Source: Mesaphorura yosii (taxonomy: Eukaryota; Arthropoda; Collembola; Poduromorpha; Tullbergiidae). From it: a stretch of DNA of 64,000 bases. Under the pieces are notes generated by a model that ran no database searches, was not told the origin of the DNA, and worked only from the letters and a program-made list of their open reading frames with translations. The translations under genes were made by a program, and so were the position numbers. The stretch covers positions 372,001 through 436,000 of the forward strand of contig WIXG01000011.1 in NCBI GenBank assembly GCA_009869945.1. Direction: 5' to 3'. Positions 1 to 13,748 of the stretch are shown piece after piece; positions within the stretch are counted from its first letter, which is position 1, and every line of letters starts with the position of its first letter.

Positions 1-1295
1 GTGCGTTTCTGATTCATTTTCATGACTTCAGCAGTGTAATCGACTTCGGATGGACGGTGAATCACGGTCAAGTCGTTCGAGACAAATTTCTGAACTCTTG
101 GCGGTGTCGGTACGTTGTACGTCACGGGGAAGACTAAATACTCCAACTGATCGTTTCCAACTTCGTTCTGCGTGTGCGCAACCGAGTAGTATGCCAAAGG
201 AATATCGCCGTGATGAATCAAATGGCAATCGCAGGCTGCACCCGGATTTGCCCCGCCTAAGCCATCTAATTGTCGTGTTGCTCTGCTAATTTCCATGTGA
301 GCTTCGGCATCGACAGTTCTCTTCATCTTATTAGACGTCGTTGACATGTGAAGCTGGATCCCGTTTGGATTGTTGACCATCACACCCGTGATCTTTCCCG
401 AAATGGTAGTCGGCAGTTTTGCGATGACTCTTTTGGTGTATGGTTCAATTACCTCCCAGCTTGCATTCGCAATCTTTTGCCACAAGCTCTCCAAGTTCTT
501 GGCCATCTCTTCCGGCACCGGCGCGAACGCAGATCGTGAATTCGGACTCCACGACGCAGTTTCCTCATGTTTGACACCAAGCGAAGCATTACTAGTAATA
601 TTTTGCATAATCATGCTCTGAAACAGTGCGCTCTGCAATCTTGTTAGCCAGTTTGATGGAAGTTGAACTGTGTCATCTTCGAGTGGAGTGTAAACCGAAT
701 CAAAATCGTTAAAGGCTGCAATAGAACGACCCTCTGTTGTTGCTGCTGTTGATTCGGCTTCGGCCGATTTTGCTTTTGCGCTTTCCGTTTTCTGGACAGC
801 CTCCCGTTTTCTTCTAAGCGGGATTAGGCGAGGAGGCTCCGAACCCTGGGAACCGGAAGACTTCACTGTAGAAAATGGAACTATCAGCTTGTAGAATCTC
901 GAAGAATCAAATTGTAATTGCAGTGCCGAATTGGGCACGGTGGTAGGAGCGGACGCCGAAGCTCTCGAAGCGGGTTCGCTGTCGTTATCCCTGTCAGTGT
1001 CAGTTCGAATTTGTTTCTGTACGTTTGACGATGTCGTCGCGAGCACATTCTCAAAATCTGAGATATCTTGGCCACGGCCACGCACGGGCACGGTTTGGTT
1101 CCTTGTGCCAAAGTATGTTGAATGCTCCGCCTGATTCCCTACAACACGGGTGTAGCAGCAGATTGGCAACTCAAAAACTTTGGCTAAATCTAATGAACCA
1201 CAATTAACAAGTTCACTGGATAATATTAGCACAAGTAATCCCAGGAAGAGAGCAGAAGAGGGATGAAAATCTCGAAGCCCTCGATGAATTCTCAT
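1..1295 (-). CDS. Unrecognised secreted protein, N-terminal 431 residues (partial)
   Basis: One uninterrupted frame runs from an ATG at 1295 (minus strand) off the left edge. The product opens with a short basic stretch and a hydrophobic core (FLGLLVLILSSE), so it looks like a signal peptide or signal anchor ending near residue 33. A Cys-Cys pair (ICCY) follows. Next is a Ser/Thr/Ala-rich stretch, then a furin-like cleavage site RRKR near residue 160. After that come a more ordered part with N-glycosylation sequons (NIT, NAS) and a Cys-Asp-Cys before HLIHHG near residue 380. I do not recognise the family. The open frame, balanced composition and secretion and processing signals support a real gene, but no function is inferred. 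The 3' part lies outside the window, so it is unknown whether introns or more domains follow. Confidence 0.7.
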   Translation of the reverse strand, partial: MRIHRGLRDFHPSSALFLGLLVLILSSELVNCGSLDLAKVFELPICCYTRVVGNQAEHSTYFGTRNQTVPVRGRGQDISDFENVLATTSSNVQKQIRTDTDRDNDSEPASRASASAPTTVPNSALQLQFDSSRFYKLIVPFSTVKSSGSQGSEPPRLIPLRRKREAVQKTESAKAKSAEAESTAATTEGRSIAAFNDFDSVYTPLEDDTVQLPSNWLTRLQSALFQSMIMQNITSNASLGVKHEETASWSPNSRSAFAPVPEEMAKNLESLWQKIANASWEVIEPYTKRVIAKLPTTISGKITGVMVNNPNGIQLHMSTTSNKMKRTVDAEAHMEISRATRQLDGLGGANPGAACDCHLIHHGDIPLAYYSVAHTQNEVGNDQLEYLVFPVTYNVPTPPRVQKFVSNDLTVIHRPSEVDYTAEVMKMNQKR

Positions 1296-4200
1296 TTTCG
1301 TGCTTTTCAGTAACGTAGACAGAAGATGGTTAATATTTTTGCGAAGCTGGGAGCTCGGACGGATTACAAATCGTGTATGAATATGCAAATTGAAAATTCC
1401 GATGACAAAACGAGAAACGATAAGAAAGCGAAAGTTACATTCAAATTAAGTCAGATCTTAATTATGGTTGTAAACTTCATGCAACAATTCAATAAAACCC
1501 CAAAATAAAGTAAACACGAAACATGCGCCCATGCCCGTGTTCATGATGGGTTTTGTAGCATGTAATAAAATTAGAACAATGGTACAATGACAAATTACTT
1601 GGCTGCACTCTGCCACACTAGTGCATTCGATTGTGATTGTTATGTCGTCCCGTGCATTATGTGGCTTGTCGAGACCAACCGGTCGGTCACGCAAAGCAAT
1701 TATGTTGCGCATCAACTGTAAAATGTACAGCGAGGAGAAAATCTTACGCGAATGTTATCTTGGGCAAAACAATGCTGACGATGACGATGACGACTGAAGC
1801 AGTGGCAACATTACTTGCAATTATGCCAAATTAAGTCATTATGTCAAGTTGTACTGTGCCTCGACAGGACTTCCGATAAATCGGTGTTTTTGTCGTGCTG
1901 AAGCTGTTGAAGTCGCTTTCACGACCAACGCCAGTCATAAATTCAAGTATTTGTGATGGCTTTGTACTTTCAAGTTAGCATTCTGATTTGTGGAAGTTGC
2001 AAACTCAACTAAATTCAGTTCCGATGTTCAGATGGAGGCTACATCCAACGCACTTGTTCGAGTTAGAGATTCCAGACCCGAGCTTCTGTCCAGAGTAGAA
2101 TTCTTTCTGTTTTGGTTAAGCAGCGTAAATGCAAATAGCAAAATTATCGTAAATGCTTCCACAAATCATTCCGCGTACTCGGGCGACTGAAATCAACATT
2201 TAGGAGTATAATTCGAATTAAAGAAGAAAGATGCTGAAGGATTACCGGATCATCATTAGTTTCCCCATTTCTAAAGAGTTAAGATAAAAGATAAAGAGCC
2301 AACGATCTTGCCGAATCCCAATGCCACGACATTGCATTGCCACTTCCGAACTTCTGTTGTTGGACTGAAGAAAGTTGCAGCAGGCGAAAGACTTAATTTG
2401 CGCTTTGTTCAAATGCGCTTTGAAATGTAGACACTTACGGATGTGGAAGACTTTTCTCGAGTCTCCCGACAAATAACTTGGGTGTGTGGCATGATTGTAA
2501 GCAGGAATGGAAGTGACGAGATAAGAAGGCTTAGGGCGCGGAACTAAATACAAAAATGGGTAAAAGTGAGTGGGGAAGGATTTACATTTAAAACCGTCGG
2601 CTCGGCGCAAAGAATAAATTCGAGGCCTCCGAAAGCGAAGGCAATTTTCCCCTGCATGCTGCATCTTTTTCTTTACTTCCTCTTCCCGTGCAACGTGCGA
2701 AAAAGATGGGAAAGCATTTAGGAAAGTTGTCACTCTCCCGACTCGACTGCTGCAGCTCAGGTTCATTCTATTTTCGAACCTTATAAATCAAGATGGATTT
2801 ACTTCATCTTTCCTTCTCTTTTCTACGCTGAACAGGTTTACGAGCGCGATCGAGTCGCATATTGCGTGTTGCGACGTTGCGAGTGGTGCGTCCCCTCAAA
2901 GAAGGAACCAAGCCGTGGTGACGGTGAGGCGAGCCGCCAAGGCGAGCGTAATGGTTTAATAATGTCATTGAAAAAGTAAATAAGTTTACGCAACAGGCAG
3001 ACAAGAGAGAGAAGAAAGTTCAAACTCAAACCGGATGATAGGAAGCAGGAAATGTAATCTTGCCTGCCTGCTGCACTGCCAAGCCAGCGGAAATTGGAAC
3101 GGTAGCCACACACGACTCAAAGCTGCGCCACTGCTGCGACCGTGGCGATCGAGGTCTTGGACTTCCACAAACGCGATGACGACGTCACGACAGGCTGGCT
3201 GGCTTGACTTTCTAATAGGATTTTGATATGATTTTAAGTGGAGAAAAATGAGTCGCTCGCAGACCGTGTTAAGTAACTCCAGGAGAATATAAAGGTAAAG
3301 TCCTCTCAAGACTGTAATTCCTGCCCTGCCCGCGTCTTGCATTTTAAGAAAGCAGTTACAAAAGTTATTTTTGCAGTTCCTAAGCCGTTAACGTTACGCG
3401 TTAAGTTAAGTGTGAGCATTAGTTTGGACAGCTCCGCTTTTTAATATTTTTTGAGGTAATTTTATAAGAGGAAGCGTGGCACGCGCATGTAGACGAAACA
3501 CGAAAGCGAAGCTACAGCGAAGGATTATGGCAACCAAGTTGACGAAAATGACAGTGGCAGTGGCAATCTCGAAAGTGCCAAGCTCGCACTGCTCTACTAA
3601 GGCGCAAGAAAAAGATGGACAGATGAGAGCTGAGATAAGTGAAAGTTTATCGGATTTAGGAAACTGCTTTCATCTTCACGCTCTCTCTGGTGCCGTCACT
3701 TTGACGCACGCGTGGCGCTTTTAAATTTGCTTCGAATAATGCCTGGACGCTATAAAAGTCCGTAAAGCAATTTCACCTTGTCGCGCTTAAGCTTAGCTTG
3801 CAAAACTATGACACTGCAGTGCGTGTCGGAGTCTGCACTCTAATCGTAGCCGTGATGGAGGTGTGTCCCTAGAGAATCTCAGGTCATTTTCCCGAGCAAA
3901 GCAAATTTGACCGCGCTACTAACCAGACATCGGAGCGAATGAACGCAAAATTGCTGACCGGCTGGCGCGTGACGCAATTAGCAATTAGAGGAGATCATAT
4001 TTATGATTCCCGTTGTAAAACTAATAACTAAGTAACAAGGCTTGCTGTAATTATGCGAACACCGACATTAGAATTCAGCAGGAATGGCAGCAGCAGGAGT
4101 GCCTGTCCTTTTCAAGGTTGAGTCAATTAAAATGCTATAAAGACAAGGACCAAATGTTCCAAGCATTGATTTGTCATTTGCTTTTGCTTTCTTTCTGCCA

Positions 4201-7200
4201 TTTTATGAGATCTTTGCTCTTTCAATTCGCACTTGACACGTACACGCTCCAAGACCCATAAAAATGAAATAAATACAAAAACCCAACCACGCTTGAAATC
4301 GTTGGAAATTAATTTACCAGTCGGAGACTTGCAGTCGGGAATTGCAAGTCTTAGTTCCATTCCAAGTTTCAAAGAAAAGCCCACTCCAGCAGTGAACCCG
4401 AAAATGAAAGTGGAGCCCAAATAGGTACACAAAGTTTATGAAGTGAATGATTATTCCCGATTCCATTCCAGAAAGAGCAGAGCAGCGTGCAGGCTGCGGG
4501 TCGGAGAATGTGCCGAGATTTTTATTGCGTATTTATTAAGTGAGAGAAAAACAAATGAGAAACGTAAACTGGTCGGAATTACTTAAGGCGTGTGAGCCAG
4601 GAGAGATTTCTTTACCAATTTCTCACGCGCTTATTGCGCCAACGCTCTTTCTCTTGAACCTGCAAAACTTCCATTTGCATATCAACATTGCCATCGCCAT
4701 CACCGTCGCATTCTCCATCTCCGTTCGTGTGTGACAAAGCGGACTGGGCTGTGCTGGAATTGGAAAGAAAAGCAAAGTCATGGATTTCTCGACGAACGCG
4801 AGCGAGCGAGCAAAGCAAAGCGAATCGAGTCGAGTAGCTCATCAAATTACGTGTTTGGGATACACAATGAATATGAATATGAAATATCAATGCCAGCGCT
4901 GAAGCGGGCGAGCCGAGGAGAATGCGGGTCGCATGAGAAATCGTAAAGTAAAGTTTCATTTCATGGGGCTGTACACAAGATCAATCTTTCATCGGATTGG
5001 GATTCAGGATACAGACTCCGTGAAAGTATGCAAACGGCAAACTCAATCTATAAAATAAAGAACAGCGAGAATATTGAGTCTGAGTAAGAGAAATCGTATT
5101 TGACAGGTACATTTTTGTATCAATTTTTTACCGTGGTGGCTTTCCCGATGAGACTGACTCCGACACGTCATTCCTGTCATACTAATATGTCTTTGAAGTC
5201 AACTTCGTCGTTCGTCCTTCCTGGAACGAAAATTATGGAAGATGCCTGGCTCGTGGATCGTGGTGTGATCCGTGTATAATTAGCAACAAATTGAATCGTT
5301 CACTGACTGTTTATAGTTTGCGAACATTTGTACTTACATTTGCTCCCACACCTTGAAAAACTCGACTGAAAACGTTTAACTTGAAATAACCAACTGATTT
5401 TTGGCTTTGATTTATAGATCAACTAAACGGCAGACGGCTGAATTCCTCAGAAATGTGCAGTAAAACAAACATTTCATGCGGACCCCAATAACTAACTTTA
5501 AATATCCTCAAATAACAACAAACTGAATCCAGATTTTTTGCAGATTCAGGTGGTCAAGTTAATCTTTGTACAAAGCGCATCAATTACTAATAATTTGCGG
5601 TGAGTCTGTCGAGTTAAGCCGCAGCTTTTACTCCAGTCAGTGCTCAACTTTTATTACACTTTCCCTTTGTGGTCGGAATCAGCCTGGTTGTATCGCAGTC
5701 GTGACACGAACTGCCACACGTTACACAAGAAAAAGGTGCTCAAAGTGGAAAGATCCCAAGCAGCTCCAAAAGTTAAACATGATTACTCTCCCTCGCCGAC
5801 ATAGCACGGCTAAGACACCTCTATCACGGCTATCTGTTCTTAGACATTCGAGGTGCGTTGTCGCTGCACAGTGAACAAGGAGCAACGAGCAAGTAGCCTA
5901 GCCAAAGAAAGTCTCAAAAGTGCAAAGGTTTCACAAAAAGTAAAAGTAAGAAAAGTGTTCCTTTGGGTATTCCACCCCTGCTATACAATAATGGTGTGTG
6001 ATTCGTACAAATTGCTCGGCTTGAATTGGAATCCTCTTCCTGGCTCTTATGTGTGTGCGTGCGCTTGTGTTTGCAGTTCATCTTCATCTTGTTAACCACC
6101 ACTACCGCGAGTCTTGCGTGATGCGTGTAACATGTACCAATTGCATTAGAAATGCAGCAGTGCAATGCAACCAAAAGACTTTTTCATCAAATTATGTAAC
6201 TTACAAATTACGTGTGTACTCAGAAGATCGATTCCTTACGTGAAACTGCGGGCTACTTCCAATCAGATTCACGTCCAGCCAGTCCAGTGTCCAGTTCAAT
6301 ATTTGTGCTCTCGCATTAGTATTATTGCACGAGTTGCATTCAGCATTCTTCTCCGTTCTCCACACGGCGGGCAAGCAGGCATTCGCATTCAGCTCCACAT
6401 CATAACAATAATAACACCCGAATTACATGGCTAGCCACTTTGACCAGCCACGCCGGACTGCTTTAGAATTTTATTACTCCCTAAAGGCTATTTTGTAACA
6501 AAATCCAAGCTTAAATTGACTGACTCTGGCACTGTTACTCAGTACTGGCTTCGTGTTCGTTCTGGTTCCTGACTTTGACTTTGACTTGGCTGCTCTCGTT
6601 TGTGCAGCTTCATTCTGTCTCGTTCCTGTTCCTGAAACGGAGCAGCGAAACATCCAAATCCATTCCACGCCAGGATAGCTAGACAAACGATAATAATGAT
6701 ACGTAATGGTAACGATTTATGAACATGCGAAATGCTGAAATGCGAAGATTTATGCGACAAGAGATTAGAAGGCAATCAACTCAATGGCCAGCGCATCTGT
6801 CAACACAACGCATGTTAACACATCATCATGATGCGTGATAGCTTGATACATGATAGTGATACGTGATTTAGGTTCGAGGATGACGTATGGTGACGATGAA
6901 TAATGTGATTATGGCTTGTTTCTATTTATACGTGTAAACAAGGAAGTGGGCCTAAAATTAGGATATCTGGTTTTAAATCTGATACACGAGTGTGGTAATA
7001 AAAGCTCATCAATCTCCCCAGTTCCAAAATCCGTGGTCCGTGCTTTGATCAACATTCCAGCCAAGCGCGCGGCTCGAGCTCGACCGAGTTTATGAGATTT
7101 TGAAGCCCCAGCTGAATATAAATATCATCATTCCCGTACCCGTAAATAACAGATTGTGGATTGTAGTGGTAGTCGACTAGAGCTCAGAAATCTAATTAAA

Positions 7201-7858
7201 ATGTTGATTTTACTGTGAAAACGGAACCGTTGCACGTTACGAAACTCCACGAATCAAAATCTTAATTGGATCTCTGCAAGGCTTCTAGCCTTCTTTATTG
7301 CCAGTCCGGTACAGTGCAACACGACCACTGGAGTTACGATGATATGATGCCAAATGCCAAAGTAATCAGATGGTTTTGGCTCCGAAGTGCACGTGGAAGC
7401 ACAATTCCCATTCCCACTTCCCAGCTTCATCATAATTTTTACTGCGGTCCAATCCAATTCCAGTTACAGGCCAGCGATAAGTCACACGCGTATGATATAG
7501 ATATGATTTTATTAACTGTATTACTGCCTTACGGAAGAAGAAAGGAGCTTAATTTTGCATTCAAAGCACATATTTGATTAGAGTCGAGATGGCTACGGCA
7601 CGAATACACAGAATTAATGATAAGTTCACAGCTAAAACGTAGATTTGAGGAAAAAATTGTTCACGCTCGCATTAAAATAGCTAGCATGCATTACAATCGT
7701 CAGTTTTGTAAGCCTAATTGTAAAATGCGCGATGAATTCCAGGTGAGCCGCGTGTGCTCGTGTGTCTTTATTCCGCAGGTTTATTTATGGCTGAAAAACA
7801 CAAGAAAAGGCAGTATCAATTCATTGCTAACACACAGACAATTGAGCTCGTAATTGTA
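1296..7858. other. Gene-poor interval, no supported gene
   Basis: This 6.5-kb stretch between two minus-strand genes holds only short open frames without splice or composition support. It may contain the promoter and 5' UTR of the secreted-protein gene, and 3' exons of the 3CxxC gene on its right, whose last visible frame looks unfinished. Short ATTGCATTGC-type motifs occur, for example near 2331-2340 and 6161-6170. Confidence 0.5.
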
Positions 7859-8759
7859 CTATTTAAATATGAGCAAACTACTTGGTAGAACAGGCGTATT
7901 GCATCGGCTGCACGCTTGCGGCTTGTCTTCTTGAGAAATCCGAGACGTCCAGACTCGAGTACATTTTTTGCAAGAAAAGTGGCCGTAGAAGAGCGGCGAG
8001 TACGTCGTTTCGCTGGTGCTTTGCTTCTCCAGCGATGTAAATTGCACCGTTGTAGTGGCTCCCGATTTGGTCTTCTCCACCTTCGTCTCCGACGAGTACT
8101 GATATTTTGGATTCGTGTTCGCCGAATCCTTTCCCTTCCCGTTACCAGTTTCAGATGACAATTTGGCTGGAAGTCGAATTCGAGCAATGTCCTCAGCGTT
8201 CAAATTGGTCAGAACTGGAGTCGAATAATTGATTGGGGTGGAGATTCGAGCCACTTCCTGGTTTGTGTTGGCCTGTGCTGTCTTCAGTGGTTCTCTGGTG
8301 CTCGTGCCAGCATCGAGCGTACTTTCCTTGCTGCCAATTCGTCGTTCGTAAGATATCGGAGACTTTCTCAGCGTCATGATTTCCATATTCCGATCATAAT
8401 CTTGAATGCGTTCCCGCTCCCGTTCGCGATAGCTGTCGATAGGAGAGTAGCGTTCGAAAGTGCGAGAACGTGAAGTGAACAGCGAACTTGGCGTTACTGA
8501 TCGGATGTCAGGAGACTCGGATCTCTCACTCGGCTGCTGAGCACGAGCACTGCGAGATGGGTCGTTCTTGGGGGTCTTGTAACCCTTACGGTACATGGTC
8601 GGGGTTAGCAGGCGCCCTTCCTGTGTCGCGAGACAATTAAAATTAAGTTACAGTCATTTTAACCTTTTGAAAAATTCTGAATCTGATCCTCACCTGATGA
8701 TACTTGGAAGGCTCCGCACCCATTTCTTCTGCGTAAATTTTTTCGGCTCGCTCAGTCCT
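7859..8759 (-). CDS. 3CxxC (ZAR1-like) zinc-finger protein, partial model
   Basis: Two exons join in frame on the minus strand: 8694..8759 (acceptor at a pyrimidine-rich tract ending CAG, donor CAG|GTGAGG) and 7859..8620 (acceptor ACACAG). The N-terminal exon gives RTERAEKIYAEEMG and is probably internal, so the true start lies further upstream. The body is Ser/Arg/Glu-rich and disordered, with an RERERERI run. The C-terminus has YGHFSCKKC, a Trp four residues later, then CSRC. This resembles the first two CxxC pairs of the zf-3CxxC/ZAR1 domain, which binds zinc and in ZAR1 contacts mRNA. A third CxxC is missing. A possible donor (CCAA|GTAGTT at 7881) suggests the domain continues in another exon; otherwise the TAG at 7859 ends it. 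RNA or protein binding is inference only. Confidence 0.6.
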
Positions 8760-11700
8760 CTGTCTTCTCAAGAACGATGAAGCGAATGAGAGTAGGACAC
8801 AGAAACATGTCCGATCTCCACGAGGCAAGCTGGGTCTGGGCAAACACAACTACTCAACGAAGAATTTCGATCCAATGCACGCAGTAGAGCAGTAGAGTGC
8901 TTCAGTATTTGCACCAGAGTTACTTCAAGTGCGTCAAGATTAATAATTTGTGTGATTTACAGCCTCCACTTGGTCCAGTAAATATGTAAATGGTCGATGA
9001 CGATGTGCGGACAAAAGTAGGGCAAACTTAAGTACAGTAAACAAGAAGCAAGGTCATTTTAATTTCAAATGGAATGCGAAGCGACTCTTCAATCATAAGA
9101 TTTTGCATGACCCACACACCCATGAGTTGTATTTAACATAGAATTCATTACAACAAAAATATCTATGGGCTTCGAAATCAGTAGGATCTCCTGTGCTTTC
9201 ATTTGCCAGCATAATTCAATTTGGAACTAAGAAAATGACCACCGTTGAGTTCGGTGCATTAATTGGAGTTGTTTAAAGTCAAAATCAAGTCAAGTGCTCA
9301 TATGACTTGTGAATAGAGTAAAATACGCACAAATAAATCCACATAACAAGGACCAAGAAACGTAGACAGGCTGTAGCTAGCTTTACCGACTAATTGCGCA
9401 TTCATTCATTTAATAGGCTGATTTACCATGTATAGAGCACGCGAAATGAAAACAATCATTCATTTAGCAAAACAATGGACGGACAATGCGGAGAATTAGC
9501 ATAAGGTGACTTTTAATTCAATTGTGGGTTACATTGTGATTGTAAACTGCGAACAGTGAGCACGGAATTAGTAGGCAGTCATTTCATTTCATTCCTGCCC
9601 ATGTTTCATATATGAATTTCCTATTAACGTTGACGAACTTTGACTATTTTCAGGGGACTGCAAAGCAGGTAGTTACTTCCCAAGGCAATATTGCAGCATA
9701 TGACCTTTGTCCTGGCTTGCATCACCACTGAATTGAATAACAATACAAACGGACAATGGAACCTATTTCTATTTGGCCGTAGCCGTGTTTGTTCGCAGAA
9801 ATCTCTCATTTTGGGTTCTTTTCATTCACAATTTTATTTTTCTCATTGACTATTGCCAGCACAGCATAATATTCTATTTTCCTAAAACTCTTCATGGCAG
9901 GGCATGCATGACGAGAATTTTGTGTCATTGTTGCCACGTTTTGTGCTTGTATTCAAAATCCTCAAATTCCTACCCCGAAATACGAAATTCTGGTCCTGCT
10001 TCCTGCAAATGAATTACAATGCATTTTAACAATGAAACCAATTATAAGCTATGCAGCATGCATGCAATGCAGAATGAAAAATTTACATATGAGCATTGTT
10101 GTACGCGCTGGCATTCACGCGGGTCGAGACAGGCCTGCAGGTCACCGCTTATTGTGCAATTGTACTGAATCCCTCAGTAAGTCTCTTGCAATGCGACTAC
10201 CAGATTTATTTTATGTTGTTTAATTTCAAGAGATTTTTCGTCATTCTGCTGGTCAACGCGTACTTGTCACTGACCATGCGGTTCAAGTAAATGACGTCCG
10301 AAGTCTGAACGTCATGCGGCAGACAGCACGCAGCCGGCGGGACGAGCCAAGCCAGCCATCCAGCTCACCTCACCGCAACATCAAACTTGAATCTGTAAGT
10401 TCATGTTTTCATAATTAATTCAGAAACAAAACGGCTTCAAATTCAACTTAATAACTGACATTTCTGGAATGGAAAAAACACAGCGTCTAAACTGGACCTG
10501 GCCTGAAAGTGGTCTTGCCTAAAGACTCAACTTAACTCAACTAAAGATTGAACCTGATCGGACCGGGCCGGACTACAAAAAGCATCAGAATATAGACGAA
10601 GAATGTAATTCTATTTTGCTACTGCAAGTGTATAAAAATTATGGTCTCTGATTATCATGGCTTCATTTCTGGAATTTATTATTCAGTTTATTACCAGCGC
10701 ATCACATCACATTGCAACTGCAACTGCAGCTTCCAGAACGGAGTTATGTTAATTATTAACTACTAAACTACAACCTCAGGGAATTATTGTTGGAAGGGCG
10801 CATATCTCGTGCGTGGAATTACTTTCATGCATGCGATCATGATTCTGTATTAATCAAGCTGATGCGATGGGTTCGGGAGCCGCCTGCGCATTGAAGAATT
10901 TTTCCCCAAAATGCGTATCCTCAATTATTCTTGGAATCATTCGCATCGTACGCAGTGTTTGCAGAAAAGATTGCCATCAATTGCAGTATTATTGATATTG
11001 ATACAATGCAGTCATTGCACCGAAGGTACACAAACTCTACAACTCTACAACACGACAATGAATGAATGAATGATTTCGTGGCGTAGCGTGGGTCACTTCA
11101 GAAGGAAAGAAGGGCACTGCTCACTGCAGAAACGACAATGTTTGTCATTTCATTCATGCGATCGTCACTGCATTGCTTTCAATGACCCGACCGACCGTAC
11201 CCCTCTTTTTGTGCATTGTATTCGTTTCTCAATTTCTTAGTCTGTGTCGTGGCCTGCCCGTGCGTGAGTGTGTGCGTGTTTACTGTGCTGCAGTTTGTGT
11301 GATCATTCACTCGGATCCTAATTTGTTGGGCCCACACAGAGAAATCAAACAAATATCAAATACGCTGCATGCACATACATAAAAGCGTGCAGCCAAATTA
11401 ATTAGCAAATGTCGCCATCACTCACTCACTCACTGAAATGAAAATGGAAGGATCATGGAATGGGATAGAAGTGAAAATGCTGTAGAAAGAATGAATCTGT
11501 ATACACGTCACGTTCGAACTTCGGAGGTTCACAACTTAAATTGAGACATTTCGAACAATGCCCAGTAAATTATGGCCCATCCCCGTGCCCTGACCGTTTC
11601 AGAGTAGTACAAAGTGATGCAATTGCAAATACCCAGTGGACATTTCCTTGCATAATTTTGGTTTATGTGCATACGAAGACGGGCCAAATAAGGGCTTTGA

Positions 11701-13748
11701 TCAAATTAGCCGTGGCACACTGACAGACTGGTACGGCGGACTGGAAGAGAATTACAGCGAGATTAGCGCCACTGAATTCTTGAAATTTTATAATTGGACA
11801 TCAAATTGAGTTGATGATCGTGATTCTGGTCGCTGTCTTGTCCGAGTTAAAATGTTTTGTCAGTGTCACGCATCTCGCATCCAGCAAATACGCATTTCTA
11901 TTCTTGTGGTACGAGTTTGCCGTGGCCGCAGCCGATGCGTTGCCGAACGTGCGTGCGTGCCGGTGCCCTGCTCCGTCGGTTTCACTTCCCCGTCATGTCA
12001 ACTATCTTTATTTGGGCTCAATTCTCGTTTCTCGTTCCATTGTTCTCGTTAAAGTAGAAAACATTGTACAAACCAAAGTCTTTAAAATGTGTAACATGTT
12101 GGATAAAATGAGAGCTTGTTTTTCCATTTAATAGACATGATGCGGATCAGCGATCCCCAAATTACTGACTGCGGTACAAACTTGTTCTCGCTTCTCGCGC
12201 TCGGGCAGACGGCAGGCAACGCGGCACTCGCCTGCCTGAATGTGATCACAGATCCAGTTTCAGGCGAGGTGAATATGCTGTATAAGCTGTAATCATGCTC
12301 TGCATCGCTTTGTTACGTTCTGTATTTTTCTCCCCAAATTAGACTCATCATCCACACATGAAACGGATGAATTCAAACCAAAACAGAACAAAAGAGGAAC
12401 ACTCAGCTAATTCTACACTTACCATGAATCTGCCAGAGTTTGGATTCACTACGAGAAAACGTAGCCCAAGTAAGGCGCCTCCATTTATTTGAAAAAGTAC
12501 ACGTTCGCGGCTGAGTCATAATTTCAAGAATTAATTAAATATGCATTTTATGGATGCAAGTGCAAATGCTTCCGGTGCAGTCCCTAGCGCGCTAAATTGT
12601 CTACATCATTAATTTAGCTTGGCGCTTTCTAGAAATTATCACATTTCCCGACCGCCTCGGTCGTCTCGTGTTCTATCCACTCCAACTTTGCATGTATTCT
12701 ACTCTCAGCCACGCCACGGAACAGTGCATTCTGGATAGCCATCGGCAATAATAATTTTTTGGAAAATATTTTCTCTCCACCACAACACAGAGAGCAACTC
12801 AGCAACTGCTTATTCTCTCATTCAGCGTTCGTTCAGACTCTCATTCTTCGTTTCCTGCTCATCTTCATTTCGTCTTCTCACCACACTGCTACGGTGCCGT
12901 GGCTGGAAGATTTTCCTGCAGCACGACTCAAATTCGAATCTTCTCACCTCAAAAGAATAACATTACGCAAGTTACGAGAACGAGTTTCAAAAATTCCAAA
13001 AGTTTTGCGTATCTCTTACGCACGCAGCCCATATTGCTTTACTGGTGTTGCATTTCCCAGATGCAACGCACTCCAGCTTCAGTTTCAGCTTCGGCGTGTG
13101 CTTCTCCGGGTTCTTGGTCTTGGGGTCTTGAAAAGTTTCAGTGAACTTTCCTCTTGTGCCTGCGCGGAACAGTGTCTGCCTGTCTCAGGTTGCTCACGCT
13201 CACGTAAACTAAACGGAAAAGTAAGTTTGAGTGCTCAGTTGAGTTTTAGACTCGGGCGATTGCGGTCCTGGACGAATGCGAGTGCAAGTGTGCAGTGCAA
13301 GCAAGTGTGCAAAGCAAAACGCAAGTGGCTAGCAAAGTTGAGGAAAGTGCATCTTCATTGAAACCTCTTGAAAGGCAAGCAGGTAGGCATTCCTGAGTTG
13401 GAGTTGGAGTTATTAACAATGAACTCTTTTGTTGATAAACATTGTGAGCAGTGAATTGAGTGAATAGAATTGAGCTCTGGAATTCCAATCTCAGCCGAGG
13501 AACTCTTCTGAAGGACTCGTCAATCATTTCTGACTGACTCCATCTACGATCTGACTCATCATCTTCGCCGTCAGCCCATGTCATCCCGTAAAATGTGTTC
13601 AAACAGCTCTGCAGACGCCAGAAGACTGAATTCGCTGTTTGTGTTCGAGCTGACAGTCAGATCACTTCCGAAAACTTAAATTTCTGCTCCGGACTTCAGT
13701 TTGCGGTGAATTCGTACAAATTGCTCTGGTCATAATTCATAATTCGCG
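8760..13748. other. Netrin upstream region
   Basis: No supported coding gene. It should contain the netrin promoter and 5' UTR. A plausible 5' UTR intron runs from a GTAGGC donor at 13383 to a CTCTGCAG acceptor ending at 13614, leaving about 134 nt of leader before the ATG. Upstream exons of the minus-strand zinc-finger gene may also lie here. A run of TGAATGAATGAATGA lies near 11057. Frames at 12759-13361 are pyrimidine-rich and not protein-like. Confidence 0.4.

Noticed and set aside
2242..2766. Minus-strand frame of 174 codons
   Set aside because: No recognisable family or splice context. The composition is typical of random translation, although it could hide an exon of the zinc-finger gene.
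4861..4890. ATGAATATGAATATGA short tandem repeat and similar microsatellites
   Set aside because: Only two or three units; ordinary simple sequence.
6539..6775. Minus-strand frame with a hydrophobic segment and a Lys-Arg, resembling a neuropeptide precursor
   Set aside because: It has no ATG start (only TTG), the acceptor-bounded version lacks a usable ATG in frame, and the tail is low-complexity Gln/Ser.
12759..13361. 200-codon plus-strand frame before netrin
   Set aside because: Pyrimidine-rich leader region; the product has no domain and lies where the netrin 5' UTR and promoter are expected.
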